Below are positions 25,479 through 33,891 of a stretch of 64,000 bases of DNA, piece by piece. A program made the position numbers and the translations under genes. Numbering within the stretch: the first letter of the stretch is position 1; each line of letters begins with the position of its first letter. Under the pieces are notes generated by a model. That model saw only the letters and a program-made list of their open reading frames with translations. It had not been told where the DNA came from and ran no database searches. This DNA comes from Treponema sp. UBA4307 (GTDB taxonomy: Bacteria > Spirochaetota > Spirochaetia > Treponematales > Treponemataceae). The DNA lies in contig DGUP01000012.1 of the NCBI GenBank assembly GCA_002394685.1, positions 1 through 64,000 on the forward strand, in the 5' to 3' direction.

Positions 25479-26177
25479 ATGAAACAAAGAGCTTTTGACT
25501 ATTCCTATGAATTAAAAATCGAAAGAAAACGAAAGATTACAAGAAATTTACTGATTGCTTTATTTATATCAGTTTTTTTAATTATTTTCTTTAAAATGAT
25601 ACTTTTTCCAGTGTTTACAGTTTCAAAATCCATGTCACCGGACCTGGAAAGACATTCTCTTACCTATTTTTCTCCTGTAAAAGGTGAATTGAATCGGGGT
25701 GACTTAGTTCTTCTCAAGCCAATGGAGCAGAAAAAGGAAAATTTTTTCCAGAAAATGATTGATTTTTTAGTACTTTATCTTACGGCTCAGCAGGTTGAAC
25801 CTTTTAAGATTTCAGATCAGGTAAGTTCTAAATATTCAGTACGCAGGGTAATTGGAAAGCCGGGAGACAGCCTTTACATGAAAAATTACGTAATTCATGT
25901 AAAACCTGCTGGTCAGTCTGCATATCTTTCAGAATTTGAAGTAAGCAGCAGGGATTATACCCTTACAATAAGAAATGTACCTCAGGGAATGGAAGATATT
26001 GGTATTTCAGGTAACTTTGATCTTATTACCCTGGGACCTGGAGAATATTTTGTTGCTGCGGATAACCGGGTAGAGGCCTTAGACAGCCGTTACTGGGGAC
26101 CTGTAAATGAAGAAAAAATTGCTGCAATGGCATTTGCAAAGTATTTTCCTTTCAAAAGTGCCAGATTTTATGAATAA
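25479..26177 (+). CDS. Signal peptidase I-like protein with Arg at the catalytic Lys position
   Basis: Membrane protease of the S26 family (232 residues) with one N-terminal helix (about 23-45). The nucleophile Ser51 is in SKSMSP and box C is RGDLVLL. Box E is AADNRVEALDSRYWGPV. In box D the canonical (I/V)KR(A/V)(I/V)G(L)PGD reads SVRRVIGKPGD, so Arg122 stands where the general-base Lys is expected, and Lys127 lies five residues later. In E. coli LepB that Lys is essential, so this copy may be inactive, specialised or use another base. It starts a pair with the HemW-like gene 9 bp downstream. A second, standard LepB would be expected elsewhere. Confidence 0.85.
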   Translation: MKQRAFDYSYELKIERKRKITRNLLIALFISVFLIIFFKMILFPVFTVSKSMSPDLERHSLTYFSPVKGELNRGDLVLLKPMEQKKENFFQKMIDFLVLYLTAQQVEPFKISDQVSSKYSVRRVIGKPGDSLYMKNYVIHVKPAGQSAYLSEFEVSSRDYTLTIRNVPQGMEDIGISGNFDLITLGPGEYFVAADNRVEALDSRYWGPVNEEKIAAMAFAKYFPFKSARFYE

Positions 26178-26186
26178 GGGTCGATT

Positions 26187-27458
26187 TTGAATAGTGTAAG
26201 CCTTTATGTTCATATTCCTTTCTGCCTTCAAAAATGTGATTACTGTGATTTTTTCAGTCTTCCATGTAAAGGTGTAAAAGATCAGTATGTTCAGGCTCTG
26301 GTAAATGAAGGAAAATTTTACGCAAAAGCTTATGGCATTTATTCCTGGAAAACTCTGTATGCTGGAGGGGGCACTCCAAGTCTTTTAACTCCTGAACAAA
26401 TGGCTTTTTTACTTGAAGGGTTAAGTTCTGCCTGTCCCGGAAAAATTCAGGGAGAAGCAACTTTTGAACTGAATCCTGAAACAGTAAGCCCTGAAAAACT
26501 CCTTACCCTTAAAGAGCATGGAATCAACCGCATTTCTCTGGGGGTTCAGTCTTTATGCAATAAAGCTCTTTCTGCTATTAACAGGCATGCTTCCCTTGAA
26601 AAAACGCTTGCAGGGCTTGAAATTGTGAAAAATCACTGGCAGGGCAGGCTTAATCTGGATATGATTGCAGGTCTTCCCGGTCAAAGTGAGGAGGAATTTC
26701 TTTCAGGATTAGAAAAAATCCTTGCATATAATCCGGATCATATTTCACTTTACAGTCTTATGATTGAAGAAGGAACTCCCCTTTACGACAAAATTGAAAA
26801 TGGTCTTGAGTGGGATGATGATGAAGCAGACCGTCAGTGGCTTAAAGGCCGGGATTTTCTGGAAAACAAAGGGTACCATCAGTATGAAGTATCTAATTTT
26901 GCCAGAAACAATGATTTTAGTGCCCACAATCTTCAATACTGGCGGCAGAAGAATTATATAGGAATAGGGAGCGGTGCCTCAGGAAGCATTTATCCTTTTG
27001 ATTTAAATGAAACTTCTGAATACGGTATCCGCTGGACAAATAGTCTTAATATTGAAAAGTATATTTCTTTTTTTGCAGAACTGGATGTTGACAAACTGAG
27101 TAAAGATGATTGTATTTCTTTACTGGAAAAGGATTTATCTCTTGAGAACGCATCAATTCTTCCAAGGGAAAAAGAAAAACTTAATCTTTCAGTTATGGAA
27201 GAAGAGTTTTTTATGATGGGGTTAAGGACCATGGAAGGAGTGAATGGAGAAGTGTACAGAAAACGCTATGCTTCCCTGGAACCTCATTACGGCAGCATAG
27301 AAAAAAGACTTGGCTGTGAAAAAAATGGCCTTTTTTATGGTCTTGAAAAAGAAGGAAAGGCTGTAAGGAGGAAAAATCCTGATAATTCCTTCAATTATGC
27401 ACTTACCCCTGAGGGCATTCTATTTTTGAATTCAATTCTCCTGGAACTTATGGAGTAG
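26187..27458 (+). CDS. HemW-like radical SAM protein
   Basis: Radical SAM protein of the HemW/HemN-like family (423 residues). The 4Fe-4S signature is CLQKCDYC at about residues 13-20 in HIPFCLQKCDYCDFF, with GGGTPSLL (about 63-70) and the ELNPETVS and GVQSLCNKAL motifs following. HemW is a heme-binding chaperone-like protein; true coproporphyrinogen dehydrogenase cannot be excluded, but the Cys spacing fits HemW. The start is TTG with AAGGG 6 bases upstream; no ATG is available nearby. It probably shares the promoter of the signal peptidase gene. Confidence 0.85.
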   Translation: MNSVSLYVHIPFCLQKCDYCDFFSLPCKGVKDQYVQALVNEGKFYAKAYGIYSWKTLYAGGGTPSLLTPEQMAFLLEGLSSACPGKIQGEATFELNPETVSPEKLLTLKEHGINRISLGVQSLCNKALSAINRHASLEKTLAGLEIVKNHWQGRLNLDMIAGLPGQSEEEFLSGLEKILAYNPDHISLYSLMIEEGTPLYDKIENGLEWDDDEADRQWLKGRDFLENKGYHQYEVSNFARNNDFSAHNLQYWRQKNYIGIGSGASGSIYPFDLNETSEYGIRWTNSLNIEKYISFFAELDVDKLSKDDCISLLEKDLSLENASILPREKEKLNLSVMEEEFFMMGLRTMEGVNGEVYRKRYASLEPHYGSIEKRLGCEKNGLFYGLEKEGKAVRRKNPDNSFNYALTPEGILFLNSILLELME

Positions 27459-27486
27459 GAAAATACTGCAAAAAAATGCCTGATAC

Positions 27487-27515
27487 TTGACGGAAAAGGG
27501 AAAAATATCCATAAT
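27487..27515 (+). promoter_or_regulatory. Predicted promoter of the micro ribosomal protein gene
   Basis: TTGACG (27487-27492), a 17-bp spacer and CATAAT (27510-27515) make a strong sigma-70-type promoter. It lies 32 bases before the GTG of the 29-codon gene. Confidence 0.65.
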
Positions 27516-27546
27516 AGGAATACTTATATTATTAAGGAGTACTATC

Positions 27547-27636
27547 GTGCCTTGTGGAAAGAAAAGAAAGCGCGCAAAGATAGCGACACATAAGCGTAAG
27601 AAGAAGCTTAGAAGAAATCGTCATAAGAATAAGTAA
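27547..27636 (+). CDS. Micro ribosomal protein of the AURKAIP1/COX24 (mS38, bS22-like) family
   Basis: A 29-residue, extremely Lys/Arg-rich protein: it starts with GTG, reads PCGKKRKRAKIATHKRKKKL and ends RRNRHKNK. The pattern matches the tiny AURKAIP1/COX24-domain proteins annotated in Bacteroidota and spirochetes, related to mitochondrial mS38 and mycobacterial bS22, which bind rRNA in the small subunit. AAGGAG (27534-27539) lies 7 bases upstream, and it has its own promoter and terminator. It is easily missed because of its size. Confidence 0.8.
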   Translation: MPCGKKRKRAKIATHKRKKKLRRNRHKNK

Positions 27637-27698
27637 ACCGTAAGGCTTGTTGATTTATAGGCTATTAAATATCGGTTTATATTATTTTTGACCAGGTA

Positions 27699-27735
27699 AG
27701 ACCGCGGTTGTTTAATAAAACTGCGGTCTTTTTTT
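27699..27735 (+). terminator. Intrinsic terminator after the micro ribosomal protein gene
   Basis: AGACCGCGGTT pairs with AACTGCGGTCT (one mismatch) around a short A/T loop and is followed by seven T residues. This isolates the 29-codon gene as its own transcription unit before dxs. Confidence 0.88.
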
Positions 27736-27821
27736 GTATCTGCTTAAATATGACGACTATTTGGCGGCTTAGCCGGAGAATGTGATTTATACAGCTTTTA
27801 ATTCATAAAAGGACTTGAGAA

Positions 27822-29714
27822 GTGTTTCTTGAAAAAATTAAATCCCCTGAAGATTTAAAAAAAATTCCTGAAAAAAATCTTTCAGTACTTTCCGGGGAAA
27901 TACGACAGAAAATAATTGATACTGTAAATAAAAATGGCGGTCATATGGCCAGTAATCTGGGAATTGTAGAACTAACTGTTGCGCTTCACAGAGTTTTCAA
28001 TAGTCCTCAGGATGCAATTATTTTTGATGTGAGCCATCAATCCTACGCACATAAACTTTTAACAGGCAGGTATGAAGAGTTTGGTACAATCCGCCAGCAG
28101 GGAGGCTTGTCTGGTTTTACCCGTATAAATGAAAGCAGTCATGATTATTTCGATGCAGGACACGCTTCATCATCAATTTCTTCTGCCCTTGGACTATTAA
28201 CGGCCTGGGAACTTCAGGGAAGAAATGATAAAGTTGTAGCTGTGATAGGAGATGGAGCCCTTACCGGTGGAATGGCTTTTGAAGCTTTAAGCCATGCGGG
28301 CCAGCTTTCACGAAATCTTATTGTAATTCTTAACGATAACAAAATGTCCATAAGTAAAAACACTGGATCCATTTCCCGCTACCTTTCACGTCTGACAGTA
28401 ACTAAGCCTTATCAGAACATTCGCCAAAAACTGGACCGGATGATTGATGCAATTCCCTACTTTAACAGAAAAATTGGAAAATTTATTTATAGATTCAAGA
28501 GAGGTTTAAAAGGTCTTCTCCTTACAAATAATCTTTTTGTAGATCTTGGCTTTGAATATGTTGGTCCACTTGACGGTCACAATATTGCCCAGATGGAAAA
28601 AATGCTTAAAAAAGTTAAGAAACTGCCAAGACCTGTTGTTGTCCATGTTGTTACTAAAAAAGGTAAAGGTTATGCTCCGGCTGAAGCTCATCCTGAAAAT
28701 TTCCATGGAATAGCTCCTGCTGTTCAGGGAAATAAAAAAGAATCTGGCAAATCCTTTACAGCTGCCTTTTCTGAAAAAATGATTAAACTGGGTGAAAAGG
28801 ACAAAAAAATCTGCGCAATTACAGCCGCTATGGCTATGGGAACAGGGCTTGAAGAATTTTCCCGTCTTTATCCTAAGCGTTTTTTTGATGTAGGAATTGC
28901 AGAAGAGCATGCTGTTACATTTGCAGGCGGACTAGCGGCAGGAGGACTTCTTCCTGTATGTGCAATTTATTCTACTTTTATGCAGCGTTCTGTAGATCAG
29001 GTAATTGAAGATCTGGCCCTGCAGAAAAGACATGCTGTGCTTGTTCTTGACCGGGCTGGTGCGGTTGCCAATGACGGTGAAACCCATCAGGGAATCTTCG
29101 ATATTGCTCTTTTCAAGAATGTTCCAGGTGTAACTATTATGAGTCCTGTTTCTCAAAAGGATTTGTCTGCCTGTATGGATTATGCCCTTTATCAGTGTGA
29201 GGGGCCGGTAATCCTAAGGTGGGCAAAAAGCAATTGTCCTAAGGAAGAAAAGGCTTTTTCTCAGAAAATAGAAAGTGGAAAAGGCATATATCTTAAGTCA
29301 AAGAATTCTGATTCATCAGAAAAAGCAAAAAAAATCCTTCTAACAGGAACTCCTTCGCTTTATCCGGAACTTCTTAAGGCTCAAAAATTGCTTATTGCTG
29401 ATGGATACCAGGCTGATCTTTACCTTCTGCGTTTTATAAAGCCTTTCGATGTGGAATATTTTTCTTCCATTGCTGCTATGTATCAGGCTCTGCTCTTTGT
29501 GGAAGATGGTGTTGAGAGAGGTTCAATTGCAGAGGAACTTGCCCTTGTTCTTAAAGAGAGAAAAGAGTTTAGTAAAATAAAAACTGGAATTTCAGCTTTC
29601 CCTGATGATTTTGTTGCTAATGGAAGTCGGGATGAAATTCTTCGTGCCCAGTTACTGGATGGAGAAGGCATATATATCAGGGCAAAAGACCTTCTTTCTG
29701 CCAGAAGAAAATAA
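27822..29714 (+). CDS. dxs: 1-deoxy-D-xylulose-5-phosphate synthase
   Basis: Thiamine-diphosphate enzyme (630 residues) condensing pyruvate and glyceraldehyde 3-phosphate, the first step of the MEP isoprenoid pathway. Visible signatures are HMASNLGIVELTVALH near the start, FDVSHQSYAHKLLTGR and the ThDP/Mg motif GDGALTGGMAFEALSHAG. GIAEEHAVTFAGG holds the catalytic Glu, and DRAGAVANDGETHQG also matches. The start is GTG with AAAGGA about 9 bases upstream. It opens a long plus-strand run of dxs, folP, cdaA and ybbR, with the downstream folP start only about 20 bases away. Confidence 0.96.
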   Translation: MFLEKIKSPEDLKKIPEKNLSVLSGEIRQKIIDTVNKNGGHMASNLGIVELTVALHRVFNSPQDAIIFDVSHQSYAHKLLTGRYEEFGTIRQQGGLSGFTRINESSHDYFDAGHASSSISSALGLLTAWELQGRNDKVVAVIGDGALTGGMAFEALSHAGQLSRNLIVILNDNKMSISKNTGSISRYLSRLTVTKPYQNIRQKLDRMIDAIPYFNRKIGKFIYRFKRGLKGLLLTNNLFVDLGFEYVGPLDGHNIAQMEKMLKKVKKLPRPVVVHVVTKKGKGYAPAEAHPENFHGIAPAVQGNKKESGKSFTAAFSEKMIKLGEKDKKICAITAAMAMGTGLEEFSRLYPKRFFDVGIAEEHAVTFAGGLAAGGLLPVCAIYSTFMQRSVDQVIEDLALQKRHAVLVLDRAGAVANDGETHQGIFDIALFKNVPGVTIMSPVSQKDLSACMDYALYQCEGPVILRWAKSNCPKEEKAFSQKIESGKGIYLKSKNSDSSEKAKKILLTGTPSLYPELLKAQKLLIADGYQADLYLLRFIKPFDVEYFSSIAAMYQALLFVEDGVERGSIAEELALVLKERKEFSKIKTGISAFPDDFVANGSRDEILRAQLLDGEGIYIRAKDLLSARRK

Positions 29715-29733
29715 TTTAGAGGAAATGTTTGAT

Positions 29734-30579
29734 ATGAAAAAAAAATTGCAATTTGGAAAAAAAACTCTCTTTACTGATAATGCTGCTTTTATCATGGGAA
29801 TCGTTAACTGTACTCCTGACAGTTTTTATTCAGGAAGCAGGGGAAATTTTCAGGAATGTGTAAGCAGAGCTTTTCAGTTAATTGAAGAAGGTGCGGATAT
29901 ACTTGATCTGGGGGGAGAATCTACAAGGCCGGGTTCTTCTTACGTAAGCGAAAAGGAAGAAATTGAAAGAATTATTCCGGTGTTGAAGGAAATCCGTAAA
30001 AAATCAGATATAGCTGTTTCAATTGATACAAGAAAATCTGCTGTAATGAAGGCCGCTTTTGACTTTGGAGCAGACCTGCTGAATGATGTTTCAGCTCTGG
30101 AAGATGATTCCGGTATGGCCGATTTAATTGCCGAAAATGAGGCGGGAGTAATCCTTATGCATAAAAAAGGAACTCCTGTGGATATGCAAAAGAATATTTC
30201 CTATACAAACCTTTTTGATGAAGTAGAAGATTATCTGGAAAAGAGGGCCGCTTATGCAGAATCAAAAGGTATCTCTTCAGAAAAAATAATTCTTGATCCG
30301 GGAATCGGTTTTTCGAAAAATCTGGAACAGAATAAAATTCTTACGGCAAAAGCAGGTACTTTATGCGGAAAAAAATATCCTGTCCTTATGGCTTTATCCC
30401 GGAAATCCTACCTTGGGGAAATAACAGGCAGGCCTGCTGAAGAAAGACTTGAAGAAACTGTAACTGCAGATTTAATCGCTGTAATGAAAGGTGCAGATAT
30501 TGTGAGAGTTCATGATGTGTTGCCTTGTCGGGAAAGTTTAATGGTGTTAAAATCATTCATAGATTCAGGATTGATTTAA
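29734..30579 (+). CDS. folP: Dihydropteroate synthase
   Basis: Condenses p-aminobenzoate with hydroxymethyldihydropterin diphosphate in folate synthesis, the sulfonamide target (281 residues, cytoplasm). Signatures are IMGIVNCTPDSFYSGS at about 21-36 and DLGGESTRPGS at about 60-70. DTRKSAV, ILDPGIGFSKN and an RVHDV ending near the C-terminus complete the TIM-barrel pterin site. The start at 29734 has AGAGGA 10 bases upstream; an ATG at 29725 would be one base from it. It lies 19 bp after dxs and shortly before cdaA, so it is probably in one operon. Confidence 0.94.
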   Translation: MKKKLQFGKKTLFTDNAAFIMGIVNCTPDSFYSGSRGNFQECVSRAFQLIEEGADILDLGGESTRPGSSYVSEKEEIERIIPVLKEIRKKSDIAVSIDTRKSAVMKAAFDFGADLLNDVSALEDDSGMADLIAENEAGVILMHKKGTPVDMQKNISYTNLFDEVEDYLEKRAAYAESKGISSEKIILDPGIGFSKNLEQNKILTAKAGTLCGKKYPVLMALSRKSYLGEITGRPAEERLEETVTADLIAVMKGADIVRVHDVLPCRESLMVLKSFIDSGLI

Positions 30580-30638
30580 GGATTGTTCTGAAAATTATTA
30601 TTTGACTTTCTTTGCATGAAAAAAAGAGGATAGACGTT

Positions 30639-31454
30639 TTGACCATAGTTGAAAGCCTTTTAAAAATATATGACGTTATAAAACCATTTATAGACATAGG
30701 TCTTCTGGCCTTTATTCTCTACAAGGGATATGAAATCGTTGTAAGAACCAACGGTATGCAGCTGGTAAAATCAGCTGTTATTATCGCAATTGCATATGCC
30801 CTGGTAGCGTTTATGCACCTGGATACTATGTACTGGATTTTTAATTTGATTGCACCAGGTATCATAATTGGTTTCGTAATTGTCTTTCAACCGGAAATTC
30901 GTAAAATTCTTCTCAAAATTGGTCAGACAGAATGGTTTAAATTTGGTAAAAAAAGTAAGCACACATATGCTGATTCTGTTTTGATTGCTGCTGATATGCT
31001 GTCCAAGCAGAAAAGAGGTATGCTGGCAGTTTTTATCAGGCATACTAAGCTTAAAGATGTAATGGAATCAGGTACACGTCTGAATGCGGATTTAAGTTCC
31101 AGTCTCCTTGTAACAATTTTTGGTCATGATACGCCTCTTCATGACGGGGCTGTTGTTATTCAGGACGGAAAACTGATTGCAGCAGGCTGTTTTCTTCCTC
31201 TGAGTGAAAACTATGATATAAAAAAGACTTTTGGAACAAGACATAGAGCTGCACTGGGAATCAGTGAAGTTTCTGACTGTGTGGTTCTTGTTGTCAGTGA
31301 AGAGTCTGGAGCAATAAGTCTTGCATATGATTCTGAACTTCATTATGACCTTACAATGGAGCAGCTTACAAAGACTCTGGAAACTCTGCTTGAGATAAAA
31401 CCTGAAGCAAAACAAATTGAGGATACAATAGATGAACATAAAACAGTTTCGTGA
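30639..31454 (+). CDS. cdaA: Diadenylate cyclase CdaA
   Basis: Membrane-bound cyclase (271 residues) making c-di-AMP from two ATP. Three N-terminal helices (LLAFILYKGYEIV; VKSAVIIAIAYALVAFM; LIAPGIIIGFVIVF) precede the DAC domain with the active-site motifs LHDGAVVI (DGA) and GTRHRAALG (RHR), both intact. The start is taken as TTG at 30639, 8 bases after AGAGGA (30625-30630); a TTG at 30612 has no ribosome site. The 3' end overlaps ybbR by 23 bp, as in the cdaA-cdaR arrangement where YbbR-domain proteins regulate CdaA. c-di-AMP typically controls potassium/osmolyte and wall balance. Confidence 0.92.
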   Translation: MTIVESLLKIYDVIKPFIDIGLLAFILYKGYEIVVRTNGMQLVKSAVIIAIAYALVAFMHLDTMYWIFNLIAPGIIIGFVIVFQPEIRKILLKIGQTEWFKFGKKSKHTYADSVLIAADMLSKQKRGMLAVFIRHTKLKDVMESGTRLNADLSSSLLVTIFGHDTPLHDGAVVIQDGKLIAAGCFLPLSENYDIKKTFGTRHRAALGISEVSDCVVLVVSEESGAISLAYDSELHYDLTMEQLTKTLETLLEIKPEAKQIEDTIDEHKTVS

Positions 31455-32568
31455 CAAGTTACTCCATAACTGGCAGGTAAAGTTATCTTGTATTGCAATT
31501 GCAATCATCGTATATTTCTTTCACCAGTTTTCAGGATATACAAAAAAGACTCTCGTAATAAACCTCAATCTTGAACAGCAGGGAATTATGACTCCTGCAG
31601 AACAGCTTCACGTTAAAAATGTTAAGGTTATTGTAAGAGGCAAAAATGAAGATATTCAGCGAATCTCTGAAGATAACTTTTACGCTTTTATTGATATTGC
31701 CTCAGCTTCAAAACCCGGTTCATACAAGTTCCCTGTTCTACTTATACCAGATAGCGAAGTTATTGCAATGGATACAGTGGAAATCTCTACAAAGCCTGAA
31801 TACGTAGAATTTGCCGTGGATGAAAAATATGAACGGTATGTTCAGGTTCAGCCTATGGTGAAAGGTGTACCTGCTCAGAATTTTGATTATGAAATTGAGT
31901 CTGTAAATCCGTCCAGCGTAAAACTGTCAGGTCCGAAAAAACTTTTACAGAATATGAAATCAATTCAGACTGCAGCACTGGATGTAGACAGAAAGAGCGG
32001 TGAATTTGAAATTAATCTTCCTGTGGAAAATAAAAATCCTCTTGTTTCCTTTGCCAGTGGACAGATTCCTTATGTTGATGTAAAGGTTCGTTTCCAGGAG
32101 AATAAAAAAACAAAAAGCTTTACTTCTTTGACTCCTGAATACAGGTCTCTTGCAGAAAATCTTGTTGTAGAATCAGAGAACAGTCTGGTTGATATTCAAA
32201 TTGAGGGACCTGTTTCAAAAATAGATATGCTCAGAACAGAAGATTTAAATCCATATCTTGATTTTGCAGGTATTACAGAAGAAGGAAATTATGAACTGCC
32301 TGTAAGATGCCTTCTTCCTCAGGATGTAAATACTGTAAACATTTCACCTGTTTCCTATAAAGTTACTGTAAGGGTTATGACAGAAGAGGAAATGCAGAAG
32401 AAACTTGAAGAGGAAAACAAGGAAGAAGAAAAAATACAGGAACTTGACAGTAACGGACTTCCTCCTTTGCCTGATAATTTCCAGATTCCAGTCATTCCAA
32501 ATATAAATGGGGTGAATAAAACAACTTCTGTTACAGATAATAATTCTAGTGAGGAAGTTGCAGACTGA
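31432..32568 (+). CDS. YbbR-domain protein (CdaR-like)
   Basis: Exported, membrane-anchored protein (378 residues). After one N-terminal helix (LSCIAIAIIVYFFHQFSGY) come about four YbbR repeats of ~80 residues (for example RGKNEDIQRISEDNFYAFID, and later SLVDIQIEGPVSKIDMLR). The C-terminus is a charged, disordered tail (EEMQKKLEEENKEEEKI). YbbR/CdaR proteins bind CdaA and modulate c-di-AMP synthesis. The start overlaps cdaA, so the two are translationally coupled, and its stop overlaps the acpS ATG by one base. Confidence 0.88.
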   Translation: MNIKQFRDKLLHNWQVKLSCIAIAIIVYFFHQFSGYTKKTLVINLNLEQQGIMTPAEQLHVKNVKVIVRGKNEDIQRISEDNFYAFIDIASASKPGSYKFPVLLIPDSEVIAMDTVEISTKPEYVEFAVDEKYERYVQVQPMVKGVPAQNFDYEIESVNPSSVKLSGPKKLLQNMKSIQTAALDVDRKSGEFEINLPVENKNPLVSFASGQIPYVDVKVRFQENKKTKSFTSLTPEYRSLAENLVVESENSLVDIQIEGPVSKIDMLRTEDLNPYLDFAGITEEGNYELPVRCLLPQDVNTVNISPVSYKVTVRVMTEEEMQKKLEEENKEEEKIQELDSNGLPPLPDNFQIPVIPNINGVNKTTSVTDNNSSEEVAD

Positions 32569-32954
32569 TGATATATGGAATTGGTACAGATATCTGCAGA
32601 ATAAAAAGATTTGAAAAATGGATTAACAATCCTTTCTTTTTAAGCCGATTTTTCAATGCAGAGGAAATTGTTGAAAGTAATAATCCAGATTTTCTTTGTG
32701 AACATTATGCATCACGTTTTGCCTCTAAAGAAGCATTCAGCAAGGCTCTGGGAACAGGTATTGTAGGTTTTAACCTTAGAGAGATTTATGTAAAAAAAGA
32801 TCAGAGAGGAAAGCCATATTTTTGTTTTTCACAGGAGCTTCACGATAAAATTGAAAATATGGCAGGCAGTAATTTTAAAATTCATCTTACAATCAGTCAT
32901 GAAAAAGATTATGCCGTGAGTTTTGTTGTGATAGAATCAGACAAGGAAAACTAA
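32568..32954 (+). CDS. acpS: Holo-[acyl-carrier-protein] synthase
   Basis: Transfers 4'-phosphopantetheine from CoA to a Ser of acyl carrier protein (128 residues, usual size). The N-terminal signature MIYGIGTDICRIKRFE contains the metal-binding Asp8, and RFASKEAFSKALGTG carries the catalytic/metal Glu. LTISHEKDYAVSFVV is the typical ending. The start overlaps the ybbR stop in a TGATG arrangement, so it is coupled to the c-di-AMP cluster. Confidence 0.95.
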   Translation: MIYGIGTDICRIKRFEKWINNPFFLSRFFNAEEIVESNNPDFLCEHYASRFASKEAFSKALGTGIVGFNLREIYVKKDQRGKPYFCFSQELHDKIENMAGSNFKIHLTISHEKDYAVSFVVIESDKEN

Positions 32955-32980
32955 AATACATAAATTGAAGGGGAAGAATT

Positions 32981-33886
32981 ATGGTTTCTAATTTAAAAAC
33001 AACAGCCACACCTGGAAAAGAAAAAAAGCCATTGATCTCTTACTGGGCAAAAGAAAAAATCACTTGTCCTGTCTGTGGAAATGATTTTGAACAGGAAGTA
33101 ATGTATAAGGGAAGTGGTCGTATGATTGCAGGTTCTTTGACTGATGAACTGCACCGTAATTTTGAACCAAGTAAAAAATATGGAAGAGTTTATCCTTTAA
33201 TTTATGACGTAGGTGCCTGTCCAAAATGTCATACTGCTCTTCTCTGGAAAGATTTTACTGAATTAAAAAGCCGTCCTGTTTTTGATTTACTGGCATCTCA
33301 TCAGGATAAAAGGCGTGAACAGTGTAATTTGATTTTTCCATATTACAATTTAAAAAAAGAAAGAACTCTTTTTGATGGAGCAGCTATGTACTATCTTGCA
33401 ATAATGTCCTATGAAGATGTTGATAAAGATCATGCTCCAACTTTTAAAAGAGCCATGCTTTGTTTACGACTTGCCTGGCTTTGTAAGGACCTTGAAAGAG
33501 TGTGTCCTGGTCATAATTACGATTATGTTGCACAGGTTTTTTACAGAAAAGCTCTTTTCTTTTATCAGCAGACTTTAATTAATGAAGGCGGACGTGTTGA
33601 ATCCATAGAAACTGTTTCAAATTTCGGCCCTGATATGGACAAAAATTTTGGATACGATGGAGTAATTTATTTATCTGGCCTTCTGGAATTTAAATATGGT
33701 CAGCATGAGGATGAAGAGCTTAGACTTCAAAAACTTGATCAGGCAAAAAAATCAATTGCACGTATATTTGGTCTGGGAAAATCAAGTAAAAATAAACCGG
33801 GACCTCTTCTTGAAGTTGCAAAGGATTTGTACGATAAGATGGCCAATGAACTTTCATCCAATAATATTTTCAGTGAAGACGACTAA
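32981..33886 (+). CDS. DUF2225-family protein
   Basis: Cytoplasmic protein of 301 residues. The N-terminal part has two Cys pairs, CPVCGNDF at about 28-35 and CPKCHTAL at about 76-83, which could bind zinc. This matches DUF2225, a family common in Firmicutes and spirochetes but without an assigned reaction. The C-terminal two thirds is helical (YLAIMSYEDVDKDHAPTFKR; RLAWLCKDLERVCPG), possibly TPR-like. It follows acpS by 26 bp and precedes truA by 5 bp, so it is probably co-transcribed. Confidence 0.78.
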   Translation: MVSNLKTTATPGKEKKPLISYWAKEKITCPVCGNDFEQEVMYKGSGRMIAGSLTDELHRNFEPSKKYGRVYPLIYDVGACPKCHTALLWKDFTELKSRPVFDLLASHQDKRREQCNLIFPYYNLKKERTLFDGAAMYYLAIMSYEDVDKDHAPTFKRAMLCLRLAWLCKDLERVCPGHNYDYVAQVFYRKALFFYQQTLINEGGRVESIETVSNFGPDMDKNFGYDGVIYLSGLLEFKYGQHEDEELRLQKLDQAKKSIARIFGLGKSSKNKPGPLLEVAKDLYDKMANELSSNNIFSEDD

Positions 33887-33891
33887 GCATT

